64,000 bases of DNA from KACC-23026 sp963829575. GTDB taxonomy: Bacteria > Bacillota > Bacilli > Bacillales > Sporolactobacillaceae. The notes beneath the pieces are model-generated. The model saw only the letters and a program-made list of their open reading frames with translations. It searched no databases and had not been told where the DNA came from. Made by a program: the position numbers and the translations under genes. Shown here piece by piece: positions 34,309 through 43,211 of the stretch; within the stretch, counting starts at the first letter, position 1; every line of letters begins with the position of its first letter. The stretch is from NCBI GenBank assembly GCA_963829575.1, contig CAWHJF010000016.1:1-64000 (forward strand). Direction: 5' to 3'.

Positions 34309-34312
34309 GAAA

Positions 34313-36352
34313 TTATTTACCTTGATTTTTAAAATACGCATCGAAGATGTTTCCCGCAATAAAAAGGTTTGTGGTTTCTCTGTTAATAAGGTTTGGACAG
34401 ACGATCGCGATCGCCACTTGCGGATTATTGGCTGGTGCATAAGCAATTAAGGTTTTATTGTTTCGAATTTTTCCGTGAACTTCCGCTGTTCCGGTCTTTG
34501 CGGCGATGTCCCACTTTGTCCAACTGTAATTCAAACTCCCTAATGTTTTCGCCGTTCCTCTGGATCCGTGCGTCACTAAATACATTCCGTTATGGACCAC
34601 TTTAAACTGGCTAGGAGGATTTGGTATTTTATTCAGCACATCGGGTTTTACCTTATATTCAGTCGCGCCAATTTTATTTGGTTCTCCACTTGGATAATGA
34701 ACCGACTCAAGGAAATGTGGTGCAATGCGATATCCGCCGTTAGCAATAGTAGACGCATACTGGGCAAGTTGCAACGGAGTATACGTATCATATTGCCCAA
34801 TCGCGAATTGCATGATAATCCCTGGATTGGTTGGAAGCGGTCCTTTATAACCCGTTGCTTCAAACGGCAGATCGACCCCTGTATTGGCACCTAATCCAAA
34901 GGTGCCATAGGTATCTCTCATTTTAAGGAATGTCTGATCGAATCGTTGCTGTGAACTAAAAGCTACAGAGTAATAAGAGCCTTGATTTGTAAAATGAAAA
35001 CCGGCCATATTCGAAGCGACCGTTGCCATATATACGTTAGATGAGGCTTCTAAAGCTTGTGCGGTGTTAACCGTTCCGATATATTCCATCGATTTGAACG
35101 ACCCACCATGCGGATATTTAATAGGTTTATCCACAAGTGTACCTGGAATCGCGTTATTTTGGTAACCCATTAAGACTGTTGAAGGTTTAACCGCTGACCC
35201 CATTGCAAATGAATTATAAACCGTTCCATCAGAGACATCCGTAAATTTACTACCGTTATATTGTTGTCCGGATATCGCAAGAATCCCACCCGTATGTGGG
35301 TTCATCACAACTGCATAAGCCGTGTTGCACTCATGATCGGATGGATAACATTGTTTAATCTGATCTTGAATGATTTTATCGACTTTTTGCTCAAACTTAT
35401 AATCGATCGTTAGAACTAAGTCATCCCCACGTCTGCCTTCTTTGACAACTGGGTCGCCAACTGGTTTTCCATTGTTTGTTGTATAGGTTAAGGTTTTCGG
35501 TATACCAGTTAAAATGTCATTATACTCTTGCTCTAAATTACTGACTCCCACTAAATCAGTTCGATTCACACCTTGGGCCAAATAATTATTGACTTCATGA
35601 AGTGGAATTTGATTGACTTTTCCTAGGTAGAACAAACTTCCCTTAGGATAGGTCCTCGTTGCCGAGACAGTGGTGGTAATCGAGCCACCAAAGGAATTGA
35701 GATGTTCACCTAAATTCGCAAGTTCTTTATCAGTAAGATGAGACTCTATTAGAGTTGGAGAAAGATTGGTCGCTTGAGCTAGTCGTCTCCAGATTGCAAC
35801 AATTTTTAGATCTGATTTCGAAATACTCGCCAGATCGCTCGGCGTGATTCGAGTTAAGAGCAGTTGGTACGCCTTTTTTGGATCTAATTTCTGTTCAGTC
35901 GCAGATAACTTGTCCTGATAAGCATTGGGATGTGTACCGATCCAATAGTCTTTCAAGTCACGTTGAGTCACTTGAGACGTTGAAATCACATCAGGAGTCA
36001 CTTTTTTTTGGGTACTAACGGGTAGATATTGGCTTAACTTTTTGGCTAAGTCCATCAAATCGGTTGAGGTCATGCTTTGGTTTCGAGTAAACATGACACC
36101 TGGACTTGGAGCGTTTCCAGCCAAAAGGACACCTTTCGAATCATAAATTAATCCCCTCACGGATTGAACCGTATTCGTGAAGTGTTTAGTGGACTGAAGT
36201 TGTTTTTCATACGTTTGTCCATTAATGATCTGAACGACTCCGAGACGAATAATTAACACTGAGAAAGCAAGAAAAACCATTAAAAAGAGGACGTTAAGCC
36301 GGAATGGGATATGTTTATTTTTTTTCACTTTTTTCTTGTTCGGTTCTCCCAA
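34313..36352 (-). CDS. pbpA: Class B penicillin-binding protein 2A (transpeptidase)
   Basis: PbpA cross-links peptidoglycan during lateral wall growth and spore outgrowth. It has a single membrane anchor (about 15-38), a pedestal domain, and a transpeptidase domain with SAVK (SxxK, active-site Ser near 390), SSN (SxN, near 440) and KTGT near 600. TTG at 36352 is chosen because GGGGAG lies eight to nine bases upstream; the ATG at 36382 has only a weak site. About 679 residues. In B. subtilis it is also next to yqgE and the pst genes. Confidence 0.88.
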   Translation of the reverse strand: MGEPNKKKVKKNKHIPFRLNVLFLMVFLAFSVLIIRLGVVQIINGQTYEKQLQSTKHFTNTVQSVRGLIYDSKGVLLAGNAPSPGVMFTRNQSMTSTDLMDLAKKLSQYLPVSTQKKVTPDVISTSQVTQRDLKDYWIGTHPNAYQDKLSATEQKLDPKKAYQLLLTRITPSDLASISKSDLKIVAIWRRLAQATNLSPTLIESHLTDKELANLGEHLNSFGGSITTTVSATRTYPKGSLFYLGKVNQIPLHEVNNYLAQGVNRTDLVGVSNLEQEYNDILTGIPKTLTYTTNNGKPVGDPVVKEGRRGDDLVLTIDYKFEQKVDKIIQDQIKQCYPSDHECNTAYAVVMNPHTGGILAISGQQYNGSKFTDVSDGTVYNSFAMGSAVKPSTVLMGYQNNAIPGTLVDKPIKYPHGGSFKSMEYIGTVNTAQALEASSNVYMATVASNMAGFHFTNQGSYYSVAFSSQQRFDQTFLKMRDTYGTFGLGANTGVDLPFEATGYKGPLPTNPGIIMQFAIGQYDTYTPLQLAQYASTIANGGYRIAPHFLESVHYPSGEPNKIGATEYKVKPDVLNKIPNPPSQFKVVHNGMYLVTHGSRGTAKTLGSLNYSWTKWDIAAKTGTAEVHGKIRNNKTLIAYAPANNPQVAIAIVCPNLINRETTNLFIAGNIFDAYFKNQGK

Positions 36353-36402
36353 TTTGTGATCTCCCCTTAAATACAAAATCATTACCTATATGTACATACC
36401 AA

Positions 36403-36433
36403 TAGGAGGCATGACCTTTGAGGTCTGCCTCTA
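36403..36433. other. Hairpin in the pbpA leader
   Basis: GAGGCATGACCT pairs with AGGTCTGCCTC around TTG. No T-run follows on either side, so it is more likely a leader structure than a terminator. Confidence 0.4.
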
Positions 36434-36497
36434 TCTATTGTACTATACTCGTTTTTATTTTGTTAGGTGGTCTTGTGACAAAATCGTGAGTGTCCTT

Positions 36498-37760
36498 TTA
36501 TACGGTTGAACCACTCTCGCCTTCGCGAAGTGCTGTAGAGGGCTTGTCTTTAAATAGGATTGGGCGAATGCAAAAGTAAATGGCCAAATGACCTGCACCA
36601 ATCACCATCAATAAATAACGGATTCCCTGCTCGTCATTTTTGAAATACCAAACCGTTGCAAGAAATAACAGAATGGACAATACTCGTCCAGCGTTATAGA
36701 ACAATTCTTTGACAACAATATATTCAATCCTCATTTCTGCTGCTTTCCAACCGTGTCCAATGACATCAAAAGTGAGCGAGACATAAGGAACAAACAAAAT
36801 GGGATAGGCAATCGCGACCACAACCGCATAGACAATTAACATGGTGTAGTTAACATTAAATAACAGTAGGTACACGGCCCCATATAAAATGACGCCACCA
36901 ATCAAAATGGATGTTTTTCGAAAGGAAGGTTTGATCACGCGTGAGGCAATGTAATAACCAATGAACATCACGCCCGATTCCACAAGCGCAAATTTACCGA
37001 GGGCAAATTCATTTTCCGTGGATAAGAACACCCATAACACGATAATAAACAAAAAGGTCCCTTCACGAATACCTTGAAAAAAATGGGCCCATAAAAGATC
37101 CTTCCAATTATCATTTTTTGCCCGTTCGTGTATAATGCGCCGAAACGTAAAACGCCCCTCTGCTGGACGTCGCTTTAGAAACCAGCTTGTAATCACTGCT
37201 AACGTAAATAAACTAAGCGAAATACCGAAAATCACGGTATAGCCTGTGTAATTCGTTAATGAAGAAATGATCCAACCGGCCAAAATAGGGCCAATCATGC
37301 CCCCAAAAGAAGACAATGCACCTTGGATCCCATTAAAAAAGTCGCGGGTTTCCGGCTCCGTCACTTCAAATACTAACACGTTAAAGGCACACCAATAAAA
37401 GCCATACCCCACTCCAATCAAGGCCCCAAAAAGAAACAAAAAATCGCGGGTGTGAGACCCTAAAAGTAAAACGCATATAAAAAATAAGGCTAAGACGACC
37501 ACGCCTGCCCGTAGAACGATCACACGGTCGACCGCTTTAGCCCATTTCCCTGCAAAAATAAAGGTGATGGGTTGAAAAATGACGATCATGAGATTGTAAA
37601 AACCAATATCAATAAAGCTTTTTGTATGTTTCCACAAAAACACATTTACAAAGGTGTTGGACAATGCGATTCCTAAAAAATACAATCCACTAATGGTGAG
37701 AAGTAAATATAAATCTTTAGGTATCGCTTTCTGATCGTGCCCTTTTCCAAGTAAATTCAT
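36498..37760 (-). CDS. MFS transporter (YqgE-like)
   Basis: A 420-residue protein with about twelve hydrophobic segments and a longer central cytoplasmic loop near 195-220 (LKRRPAEGRFTFRRIIHERAK). It fits the major facilitator superfamily; the start region DLYLLLTISGLYFLGIALSN and the position beside pbpA suggest B. subtilis YqgE. The substrate is unknown. GGGGAG lies about nine bases upstream of ATG. The tail after residue 400 is polar. Confidence 0.8.
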   Translation of the reverse strand: MNLLGKGHDQKAIPKDLYLLLTISGLYFLGIALSNTFVNVFLWKHTKSFIDIGFYNLMIVIFQPITFIFAGKWAKAVDRVIVLRAGVVVLALFFICVLLLGSHTRDFLFLFGALIGVGYGFYWCAFNVLVFEVTEPETRDFFNGIQGALSSFGGMIGPILAGWIISSLTNYTGYTVIFGISLSLFTLAVITSWFLKRRPAEGRFTFRRIIHERAKNDNWKDLLWAHFFQGIREGTFLFIIVLWVFLSTENEFALGKFALVESGVMFIGYYIASRVIKPSFRKTSILIGGVILYGAVYLLLFNVNYTMLIVYAVVVAIAYPILFVPYVSLTFDVIGHGWKAAEMRIEYIVVKELFYNAGRVLSILLFLATVWYFKNDEQGIRYLLMVIGAGHLAIYFCIRPILFKDKPSTALREGESGSTV

Positions 37761-37847
37761 GGCATCGACTCCCCTACCTTTAATCTTTTTTAGTGTGTGA
37801 CAAAGGCAGACGCATTATTCGACGATCGAAAGAACAAGGACGCAAAT

Positions 37848-37876
37848 AAAAATGCCCCCTAAAAAAGGAGGCTACA
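37848..37876 (-). terminator. Terminator of the M3 peptidase gene
   Basis: On the minus strand GCCTCC, a six-base T loop, GGGGGC, then ATTTTTATTT. Confidence 0.75.
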
Positions 37877-37880
37877 CCCA

Positions 37881-39575
37881 TTACAGGTTTTGATCATCCA
37901 CACCATCCAACCAGGCTTCAATTTCTCCAATCACCGACGTAATTGCCCCTTCATTAAATGGTTGGACTAAACGTGCCGCATCTACGAGTTCTGTAAACGA
38001 ACGAGACCCTCCAAGCTTACACAAAGCTACATAATCCTCCCAAGCGCTCTCGTGGTCATCCATATTTCGTTTCCAAAATTGAAACGCACACACTTGAGCA
38101 AGGGTGTAATCAATATAATAGAAAGGATCTTCAAAAATGTGACTTTGCTGATGCCAAAAACCACCGCGTTCTAGGAAAGCATTGTCTCGATGATCCCGAT
38201 GTGGAAGATATGTTTTTTCTAAATCTAACCAAATCTGTTTCCGTTCTGCAGGTGTCGCTTCCGGATGTTCATAAACAAAATGTTGGAACTCATCAACCGC
38301 TACCCCATAAGGAATAAACAGTAAAGCATCGCTGAGATGGGCGAATTGATACTTCTCTGTTTCCTCTTCGAAGAAAAGGTTCATCCATGGCCATGTGAAA
38401 AACTCCATACTCATCGAATGAATTTCAGCCGCTTCAAAGGTTGGGAAGTAATACTCAGGAACTTCATAAGAACGGCTTGAATAGACTTGAAAGGCATGAC
38501 CCGCTTCATGTGTTAAGACATCAATATCTCCACTCGTCCCATTAAAATTAGAGAATATAAACGGTGCTTGCCATTCGCTTATATATGTGCAATACCCTCC
38601 GCCGGCTTTCCCTTTTTTACTGACAAGATCCATCAACCCGTTGGTTACCATATATGTAAAGAATTCATTCGTTTCAGGAGATAATTCCTGATACATTTTC
38701 TTACCGTTTTCAATAATCCAATCTGGATCACCTTTTGGTTTAGCATTTCCAGATTTAAATTTTAGCGCTTCATCATAATAAAATAAATGATCTAGGCCCA
38801 GGCGTTTACGTTGTCGATCTTTCAAGCGAGTCGCGACCGGTACTAAATGGCGTTTCACTTGTTCTCTAAAGACCGCAACCTTCCCGGCATCATAATCCGT
38901 TCGCGTTAACCTGGCATAACCAAGCTCAACAAAATTAGAAAAGCCTAATTTCTTGGCAATCTCGGTTCGCACCTTAACAAGTTGATCATAAATTTGATCG
39001 AGCGTCTCCTCATGTTCCTCCATAAATTGATAACGGGCTTCATTTGCTCGCATCCTCATATCTCGATCTTTTGAAGACAGAAAAGGCGCTAACTGTGAAA
39101 GCGTCCGTTCTTCTCCTTCAAAAGGAATTTTGGCAGATGCCATAACTTTAGTATACGCACTTGTCAATCGATTTTCTTTTTTTAAATCTTCAACTACCGC
39201 TTCCGAAAACGTTTTGAGCGTTAACTCAGCCATGCTAAAGAGCTGACTTCCCCATTTTTCTTCTAATTCTCTGCGAAAAACAGATTGTGTGAGCGCTTGA
39301 TAATACTTATGAACGAGTCCCTGATAAACAGGTGTGGCCTCATCAAAAAAATCATTTTCATCCTTATAAAAAACATCATTGGTATCAATCGTATGACGAA
39401 TGAGTGCGATTTCTTTCATGGATTCAAAATGATTTCGAAGTCCATTAACCGCTTCCATTTCTTTGGATTGCTGCTCAAGCGTCTCCGCTTGGTTGAAGGC
39501 ATTAAGTGTTACGGAAAAATTTTGGCTAAATAAATCTAAATTTGGCCGTTGGTAATTCACGTCTTGAAATTTCAA
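37881..39575 (-). CDS. M3 family oligoendopeptidase (PepF-like)
   Basis: A zinc metallopeptidase that degrades short peptides in the cytosol. The metal motif is DVLTHEAGHAFQVY (HExxH, near residue 350), with the third ligand Glu in FPTFEAAEIHSMSMEFF about 25 residues later. YIDYTLAQVCAFQFW and a final RLVQPFNEG block are typical of the family. TTG at 39575 is chosen, with GGGGGGCAACAA upstream; the first 28 residues of the longer ORF overlap a terminator and are not part of the protein. About 564 residues. Confidence 0.87.
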   Translation of the reverse strand: MKFQDVNYQRPNLDLFSQNFSVTLNAFNQAETLEQQSKEMEAVNGLRNHFESMKEIALIRHTIDTNDVFYKDENDFFDEATPVYQGLVHKYYQALTQSVFRRELEEKWGSQLFSMAELTLKTFSEAVVEDLKKENRLTSAYTKVMASAKIPFEGEERTLSQLAPFLSSKDRDMRMRANEARYQFMEEHEETLDQIYDQLVKVRTEIAKKLGFSNFVELGYARLTRTDYDAGKVAVFREQVKRHLVPVATRLKDRQRKRLGLDHLFYYDEALKFKSGNAKPKGDPDWIIENGKKMYQELSPETNEFFTYMVTNGLMDLVSKKGKAGGGYCTYISEWQAPFIFSNFNGTSGDIDVLTHEAGHAFQVYSSRSYEVPEYYFPTFEAAEIHSMSMEFFTWPWMNLFFEEETEKYQFAHLSDALLFIPYGVAVDEFQHFVYEHPEATPAERKQIWLDLEKTYLPHRDHRDNAFLERGGFWHQQSHIFEDPFYYIDYTLAQVCAFQFWKRNMDDHESAWEDYVALCKLGGSRSFTELVDAARLVQPFNEGAITSVIGEIEAWLDGVDDQNL

Positions 39576-39625
39576 ATTGTTGCCCCCCTCAAATGGCTTT
39601 CGCGACAATTTTATATACTTCAAAG

Positions 39626-39656
39626 TAAAAAAAGCCCGCAAACTTGCGGGCTTTCT
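39626..39656 (-). terminator. Terminator of sodA
   Basis: On the minus strand AAAGCCCGCAA pairs with TTGCGGGCTTT and is followed by a T-run. Confidence 0.88.
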
Positions 39657-39672
39657 CAACGAGATCTAGGTC

Positions 39673-40281
39673 TTATTTTGCTGCTTCGTATCGCTTATTC
39701 ACTTCGTCCCAATTAATAACATTAAAGAAAGCATTAATGTAGTCAGGACGACGGTTTTGATAATTTAGGTAGTAAGCATGCTCCCAAACATCTAAACCAA
39801 GAACTGGTGTTTTGCCTTCAGAAAGTGGTGTATCTTGGTTTGGTGTGCTTGTGACTTCTAACTCACCATTATTTACGACAAGCCATGCCCAACCAGAACC
39901 AAAACGGCCAGCCGCTGCAGCAGCGAACTGATCTTTAAAAGCATCATAGTCGCCAAATTTAGCGTTAATCGCCTCACCAATTGCACCTGTTGGGGCACCG
40001 CCACCATTAGGGCTAAGAAGTTGCCAGAATAAGCTATGGTTCACGTGTCCGCCACCATTGTTGCGAACGGCTGTGCGAACGTTTTCTGGAACAGCATCAA
40101 GGTTGCTCATAAGATCCTCGATGGATTTGCTTGCAAGATCATCATGTCCTTCTAACGCCTTATTCACATTGTTCACATATGCCGCATGATGCTTGTCATG
40201 GTGAATTTCCATGGTTTTCGCATCGATATGAGGCTCAAGTGCGTCGAATGCATAAGGAAGATCTGGTAATTTGTAAGTCAT
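39673..40281 (-). CDS. sodA: Superoxide dismutase (Mn/Fe)
   Basis: SodA converts superoxide to peroxide and oxygen. Metal ligands are His in MEIHHDKHHAAYV (near 27), His in GGGHVNHSLFW (near 82), and Asp/His in DVWEHAYYLNYQN (near 165). The block GSGWAWLV is also present. ATG at 40281 follows GGAGGAG by eight bases and gives 202 residues. It stands alone, with its own terminator. A Gln/Gly rule for Mn versus Fe is not firm enough to choose the metal, although bacilli mostly use Mn. Confidence 0.94.
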   Translation of the reverse strand: MTYKLPDLPYAFDALEPHIDAKTMEIHHDKHHAAYVNNVNKALEGHDDLASKSIEDLMSNLDAVPENVRTAVRNNGGGHVNHSLFWQLLSPNGGGAPTGAIGEAINAKFGDYDAFKDQFAAAAAGRFGSGWAWLVVNNGELEVTSTPNQDTPLSEGKTPVLGLDVWEHAYYLNYQNRRPDYINAFFNVINWDEVNKRYEAAK

Positions 40282-40445
40282 AATCAAATCTCCTCCTATA
40301 TGTAGGTATTTGGATTGGTATCCCTATTTAAAGTTATCAAACTTTATACAAGACTTCAATTAATATGCCCAATCCTTTTGTAAAAATAACCTTAAAATAA
40401 TGCACATCGCTATAATTCCTGTTCACAACTCAACTTTTTAAACAT

Positions 40446-40480
40446 AAAAAAACAACAACCAAAGGCCTGTTGTTGTTCTA
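40446..40480 (-). terminator. Terminator of the tRNA cluster
   Basis: AACAACAAC and GTTGTTGTT pair around a GC-rich loop. TTTTTT follows on the minus strand. Confidence 0.8.
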
Positions 40481-40494
40481 CTTATGTAAGATCT

Positions 40495-40571
40495 TGGTGG
40501 ACCCTGCAGGACTCGAACCTGCGACCGGACGGTTATGAGCCGTCAGCTCTAACCAACTGAGCTAAGGGTCC
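40495..40571 (-). tRNA. tRNA-Ile (CAT anticodon, lysidine-type)
   Basis: A full cloverleaf from GGACCCT to AGGGTCC plus A and an encoded CCA. The anticodon is CAT in a CTCATAA loop. The D-arm and the stem GACGG/CCGTC resemble the B. subtilis Ile2 tRNA whose C34 becomes lysidine to read AUA; it is not the elongator Met tRNA, which lies at 40723. Confidence 0.85.
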
Positions 40572-40578
40572 ATATTGA

Positions 40579-40655
40579 TGGGGCGGATGATGGGAATTGA
40601 ACCCACGAATGTCGGAATCACAATCCGATGCGTTAACCACTTCGCCACACCCGCC
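40579..40655 (-). tRNA. tRNA-His (GTG anticodon)
   Basis: The anticodon is GTG in TTGTGAT. The encoded extra 5' G (position -1) faces C73, the identity mark of histidine tRNA. CCA is encoded. Confidence 0.94.
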
Positions 40656-40722
40656 AAAGTTTGTCTAAAGTTTAAAAAATGAGGTTTGATTGTGTCCTCA
40701 ACCTCACTGGAGTATACGAATA

Positions 40723-40799
40723 TGGTAGCGGAGGAGGGGATCGAACCCCCGACCTCACGGGTATGAACCGTACGCTCTAGCCAGCTGAGCTACTCCGCC
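40723..40799 (-). tRNA. tRNA-Met (CAT anticodon, elongator)
   Basis: The acceptor pairs GGCGGAG with CTCCGCT, including a G-U at the first pair, so it is not the initiator type. The anticodon loop is TTCATAC. CCA is encoded. Confidence 0.9.
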
Positions 40800-41025
40800 A
40801 TATAAACAATTCGCTTTTGCGACATTGATTATTTTATCAACTCACTAAAAGCTTGTCAACAATTTTATTCCAAAATGTTGAACATGCCCTGCGACGAAAC
40901 TTAATATAACACAGCGTTTCACCAAGTTCAAGTTATTTCCGAAAAAATATCTTGTCGGAATCATGGTTTGTTCGTTAAAATAAAGAAAACCTTCATTAGA
41001 TGTCGGAATCAGTTGGGGTGTTCTT

Positions 41026-41580
41026 ATGGATCAACCAAAACCACAAAAAAACAAATCATCTGTCATGAAACAATTTTACCTTAATCTTAGAAACCCGAGA
41101 AAATCAAGCCTGTTCCGCTTTCAAAGGATCGGTCGCTCTATTCTTTACGCCTTTTTTTTGACTCTATTAGCAGCGCTCTTATTTTCACCAACAGTGATTG
41201 AAGCCACCATTCGAGTTGGGCAATCTTTTTCCTTTATATTTCTTCCTTTTGCTTTAATTTATTATTATATCGTCCTGACTTTTTTGTTTTTCTCATTTAT
41301 TTCTCTCTTATCTCTAGGTGGATTTTGGCTCGGAAAAGCTTTAAAAAGAAGACTAAATGGCAGTCAAGCTTGGTCACTCGCGGTCAATGCCAGTACATGG
41401 CCAACAATTCTCTTTTCCATTGTGAACCTCATCAAGCCCCTACCCTCAATCACATTGATTGCCTATATCGTCCTAACAGTATTTTGTTTAATAAATATCA
41501 CTCACGCTATCCCAAAACCACGACCTCGCCCCACTCCGAAGGAAAAAGACGCGGCCGCAGCGGTTCAAAAAACAAATTAA
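41026..41580 (+). CDS. DUF1189 membrane protein (YqgB-like)
   Basis: A 184-residue protein with a basic polar N-terminus (MKQFYLNLRNPRKSSLFRFQ), hydrophobic segments at about 35-60, 68-104 and 120-155, and a Pro/Lys/Ala-rich tail. The start KQFYLNLRNPRK and the layout of spans recall the DUF1189 family (YqgB). The function is unknown. The ribosome binding site TTGGGGTG is moderate. A strong terminator follows directly. Confidence 0.7.
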   Translation: MDQPKPQKNKSSVMKQFYLNLRNPRKSSLFRFQRIGRSILYAFFLTLLAALLFSPTVIEATIRVGQSFSFIFLPFALIYYYIVLTFLFFSFISLLSLGGFWLGKALKRRLNGSQAWSLAVNASTWPTILFSIVNLIKPLPSITLIAYIVLTVFCLINITHAIPKPRPRPTPKEKDAAAAVQKTN

Positions 41581-41587
41581 GCAAACC

Positions 41588-41622
41588 AAAAGCGTCCTGC
41601 TATTACTCAGCGGGACGCTTAT
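41588..41622. terminator. Terminator between yqgB-like and NfeD genes
   Basis: AAGCGTCC(TGCT) pairs with (AGC)GGGACGCTT, followed by ATTT. Left-side A-rich sequence lets it act in both directions, and the NfeD stop codon lies in it. Confidence 0.7.
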
Positions 41623-42268
41623 TTAAATCAATGCCTTCATCTGATAAAGGTTTCACCATAATTTTAGTCCCATCAACAGCTGTCACGACGACGTGTTTAC
41701 CGGCCTGCACCCACTCTCCATTTGTGATCGCACTGATCCGTTCTCCGTCAATTTCAATTGTTCCAACAGGTCTCAACACTGAAATGGTGAGGCCTTCCTT
41801 TCCTAATAGACGCTTTGTTTTCTCATTCATTGAATTGTATCCTGCTTCGCTAGTGGAACGATCAAATAAAGTCAGTTTTCGCCAGAAATTTCTTGGTTGG
41901 AACGTTTTTAATAAAATTAAGGAAGCCCCTAGGCCCAAGACATAGGACACACAAACCCCAATCCCATAAGTTAAATCAGGTGACGCGACGGCAAGTGCTA
42001 GCATAATCGCCAATAAGCCAATAAAAGCCACAGATCCATTCGCAATCAGCAAACCATCAATTAATACGCAGACCACGCCGATAATTAAAACGCCAATTAA
42101 CCAAAACGTCGTGTGTGCAGACAGTTGCGAAAATAAAAATAAAATATATAGAAGAAAGCCAATCAGACCAAACATTCCTTTAGCATTGATTAAACATTCT
42201 CCAGCCAACAGAAAAGTGGCGACAAAAATAACCAAAAACCCAACCAATGGATCAATCATCCCAATCAC
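41603..42268 (-). CDS. NfeD family membrane protein
   Basis: NfeD proteins pair with flotillin-like (FloA) or protease partners in membrane domains. The 221-residue chain has about five hydrophobic segments up to residue 125. A C-terminal OB-like domain (KEGLTISVLRPVGTIEIDGE, then VVTAVDGTKIMVKPL) is the usual NfeD soluble part. The N-terminal ClpP-like protease domain of long NfeD forms is missing, so this is the short type. Start is GTG at 42268 with GGAGGAG; ATG at 42259 is an alternative. The B. subtilis counterpart next to floA is beyond the window. Confidence 0.8.
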   Translation of the reverse strand: MIGMIDPLVGFLVIFVATFLLAGECLINAKGMFGLIGFLLYILFLFSQLSAHTTFWLIGVLIIGVVCVLIDGLLIANGSVAFIGLLAIMLALAVASPDLTYGIGVCVSYVLGLGASLILLKTFQPRNFWRKLTLFDRSTSEAGYNSMNEKTKRLLGKEGLTISVLRPVGTIEIDGERISAITNGEWVQAGKHVVVTAVDGTKIMVKPLSDEGIDLNKRPAE

Positions 42269-42653
42269 AGCCCTCTCCTCCTTTACAATGATTTCTGTTA
42301 CTCAATATACGAACTGACCCTGAAAATGTTTCAATTTTTTAGATTTAAAAGTGTCTCTTTCTCTAAATGATCCTCTCGATTGAAAAAACTCATTTATGAG
42401 CCTTTATCACGTTTTATGAAATTCTTTTGAAAAAATCCGGAATATTTTTCATATTAAAGCATATATATGACTAAGGTTCTTTTTTAGACGTTAAGACGTG
42501 TAAAATTTTAGCAAAGATGACGCCTCAACGCGTCAAGATTTCTAGGAATAAAGTATACGCGTAACTAAGGCTTTCGCCATTAAAGTTTTTGACGATAAAC
42601 CAAGTTTTTCTAAGATGACTTTTTTTAGACAAGTATTCAAGGAGGCAATTGCC
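42269..42653. other. Intergenic region before the LysM gene
   Basis: No gene found in this 385-base gap. It is AT-rich and contains a possible sigma-E promoter at 42440-42467. Confidence 0.5.
42440..42467 (+). promoter_or_regulatory. Possible sigma-E-like promoter
   Basis: GAATATT (exact KMATATW), 13 bases, then CATATATA (CATA kept, later bases off consensus). It lies about 185 bases before the LysM gene, which is far. Confidence 0.35.
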
Positions 42654-43034
42654 GTGACCTTTAAAAAGAAACTCTTAACATTCGTTGTTATAGGAATCGT
42701 TGGATGGACAAGCTATTATGATTTGAACCATGGCACCCTGTCCTTATTTTTTACAAATGCCTCTCAAGTTCAAGCGAAAACAACACAAGCACAATCGAAA
42801 ATCAATGCACCAAAGCCTTCGACCAAAAAAATCGTCGTTCAGCCTGGGGACACGGTCCTCTCGATTGAAGAACGGCTTAATCCAAATCAAACAGTTTCCA
42901 TCGCACAAGTCATTACCGATTTTAAAACCCTAAATCAATCGATTAATCCCAATCACATTCAAATTGGCCACACCTACACATTTAAGCTCTATTCCCATTC
43001 AAAAAATAAAACCTCCTCTTCTAAAGCAAATTAG
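42654..43034 (+). CDS. LysM-type domain protein YqfZ-like
   Basis: A 126-residue protein with one N-terminal membrane anchor (about 6-22), a Lys/Gln/Ala-rich linker, and a C-terminal LysM-like domain starting KKIVVQPGDTVLSIEERLNP and ending HIQIGHTYTFKLY, which should bind glycan. GTG at 42654 with AAGGAGG is chosen; the longer ORF to 42615 has no site. It is next to ispG as yqfZ is in B. subtilis. No catalytic domain is present. Confidence 0.75.
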   Translation: MTFKKKLLTFVVIGIVGWTSYYDLNHGTLSLFFTNASQVQAKTTQAQSKINAPKPSTKKIVVQPGDTVLSIEERLNPNQTVSIAQVITDFKTLNQSINPNHIQIGHTYTFKLYSHSKNKTSSSKAN

Positions 43035-43211
43035 TGGCCTTCTGATTTGCTATTTTTTGCAAAACGCTTGCAGATTAACTACGAAGTGCTTTATTATGAG
43101 AGTTGGTACATTCACATGAAATTATAAGTATCATTCATTTAAAAATGATTCAATGAACCTGCTTATTTATTATAGGAAGGTCATTGAAACAATAAAGGAG
43201 CGACCTGAGGA

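Noticed and set aside
40495..40799. Two CAT-anticodon tRNAs, considered as duplicate Met tRNAs or an integration site
   Set aside because: One is the lysidine-type Ile tRNA by its body sequence, and no attachment repeat or integrase is nearby.
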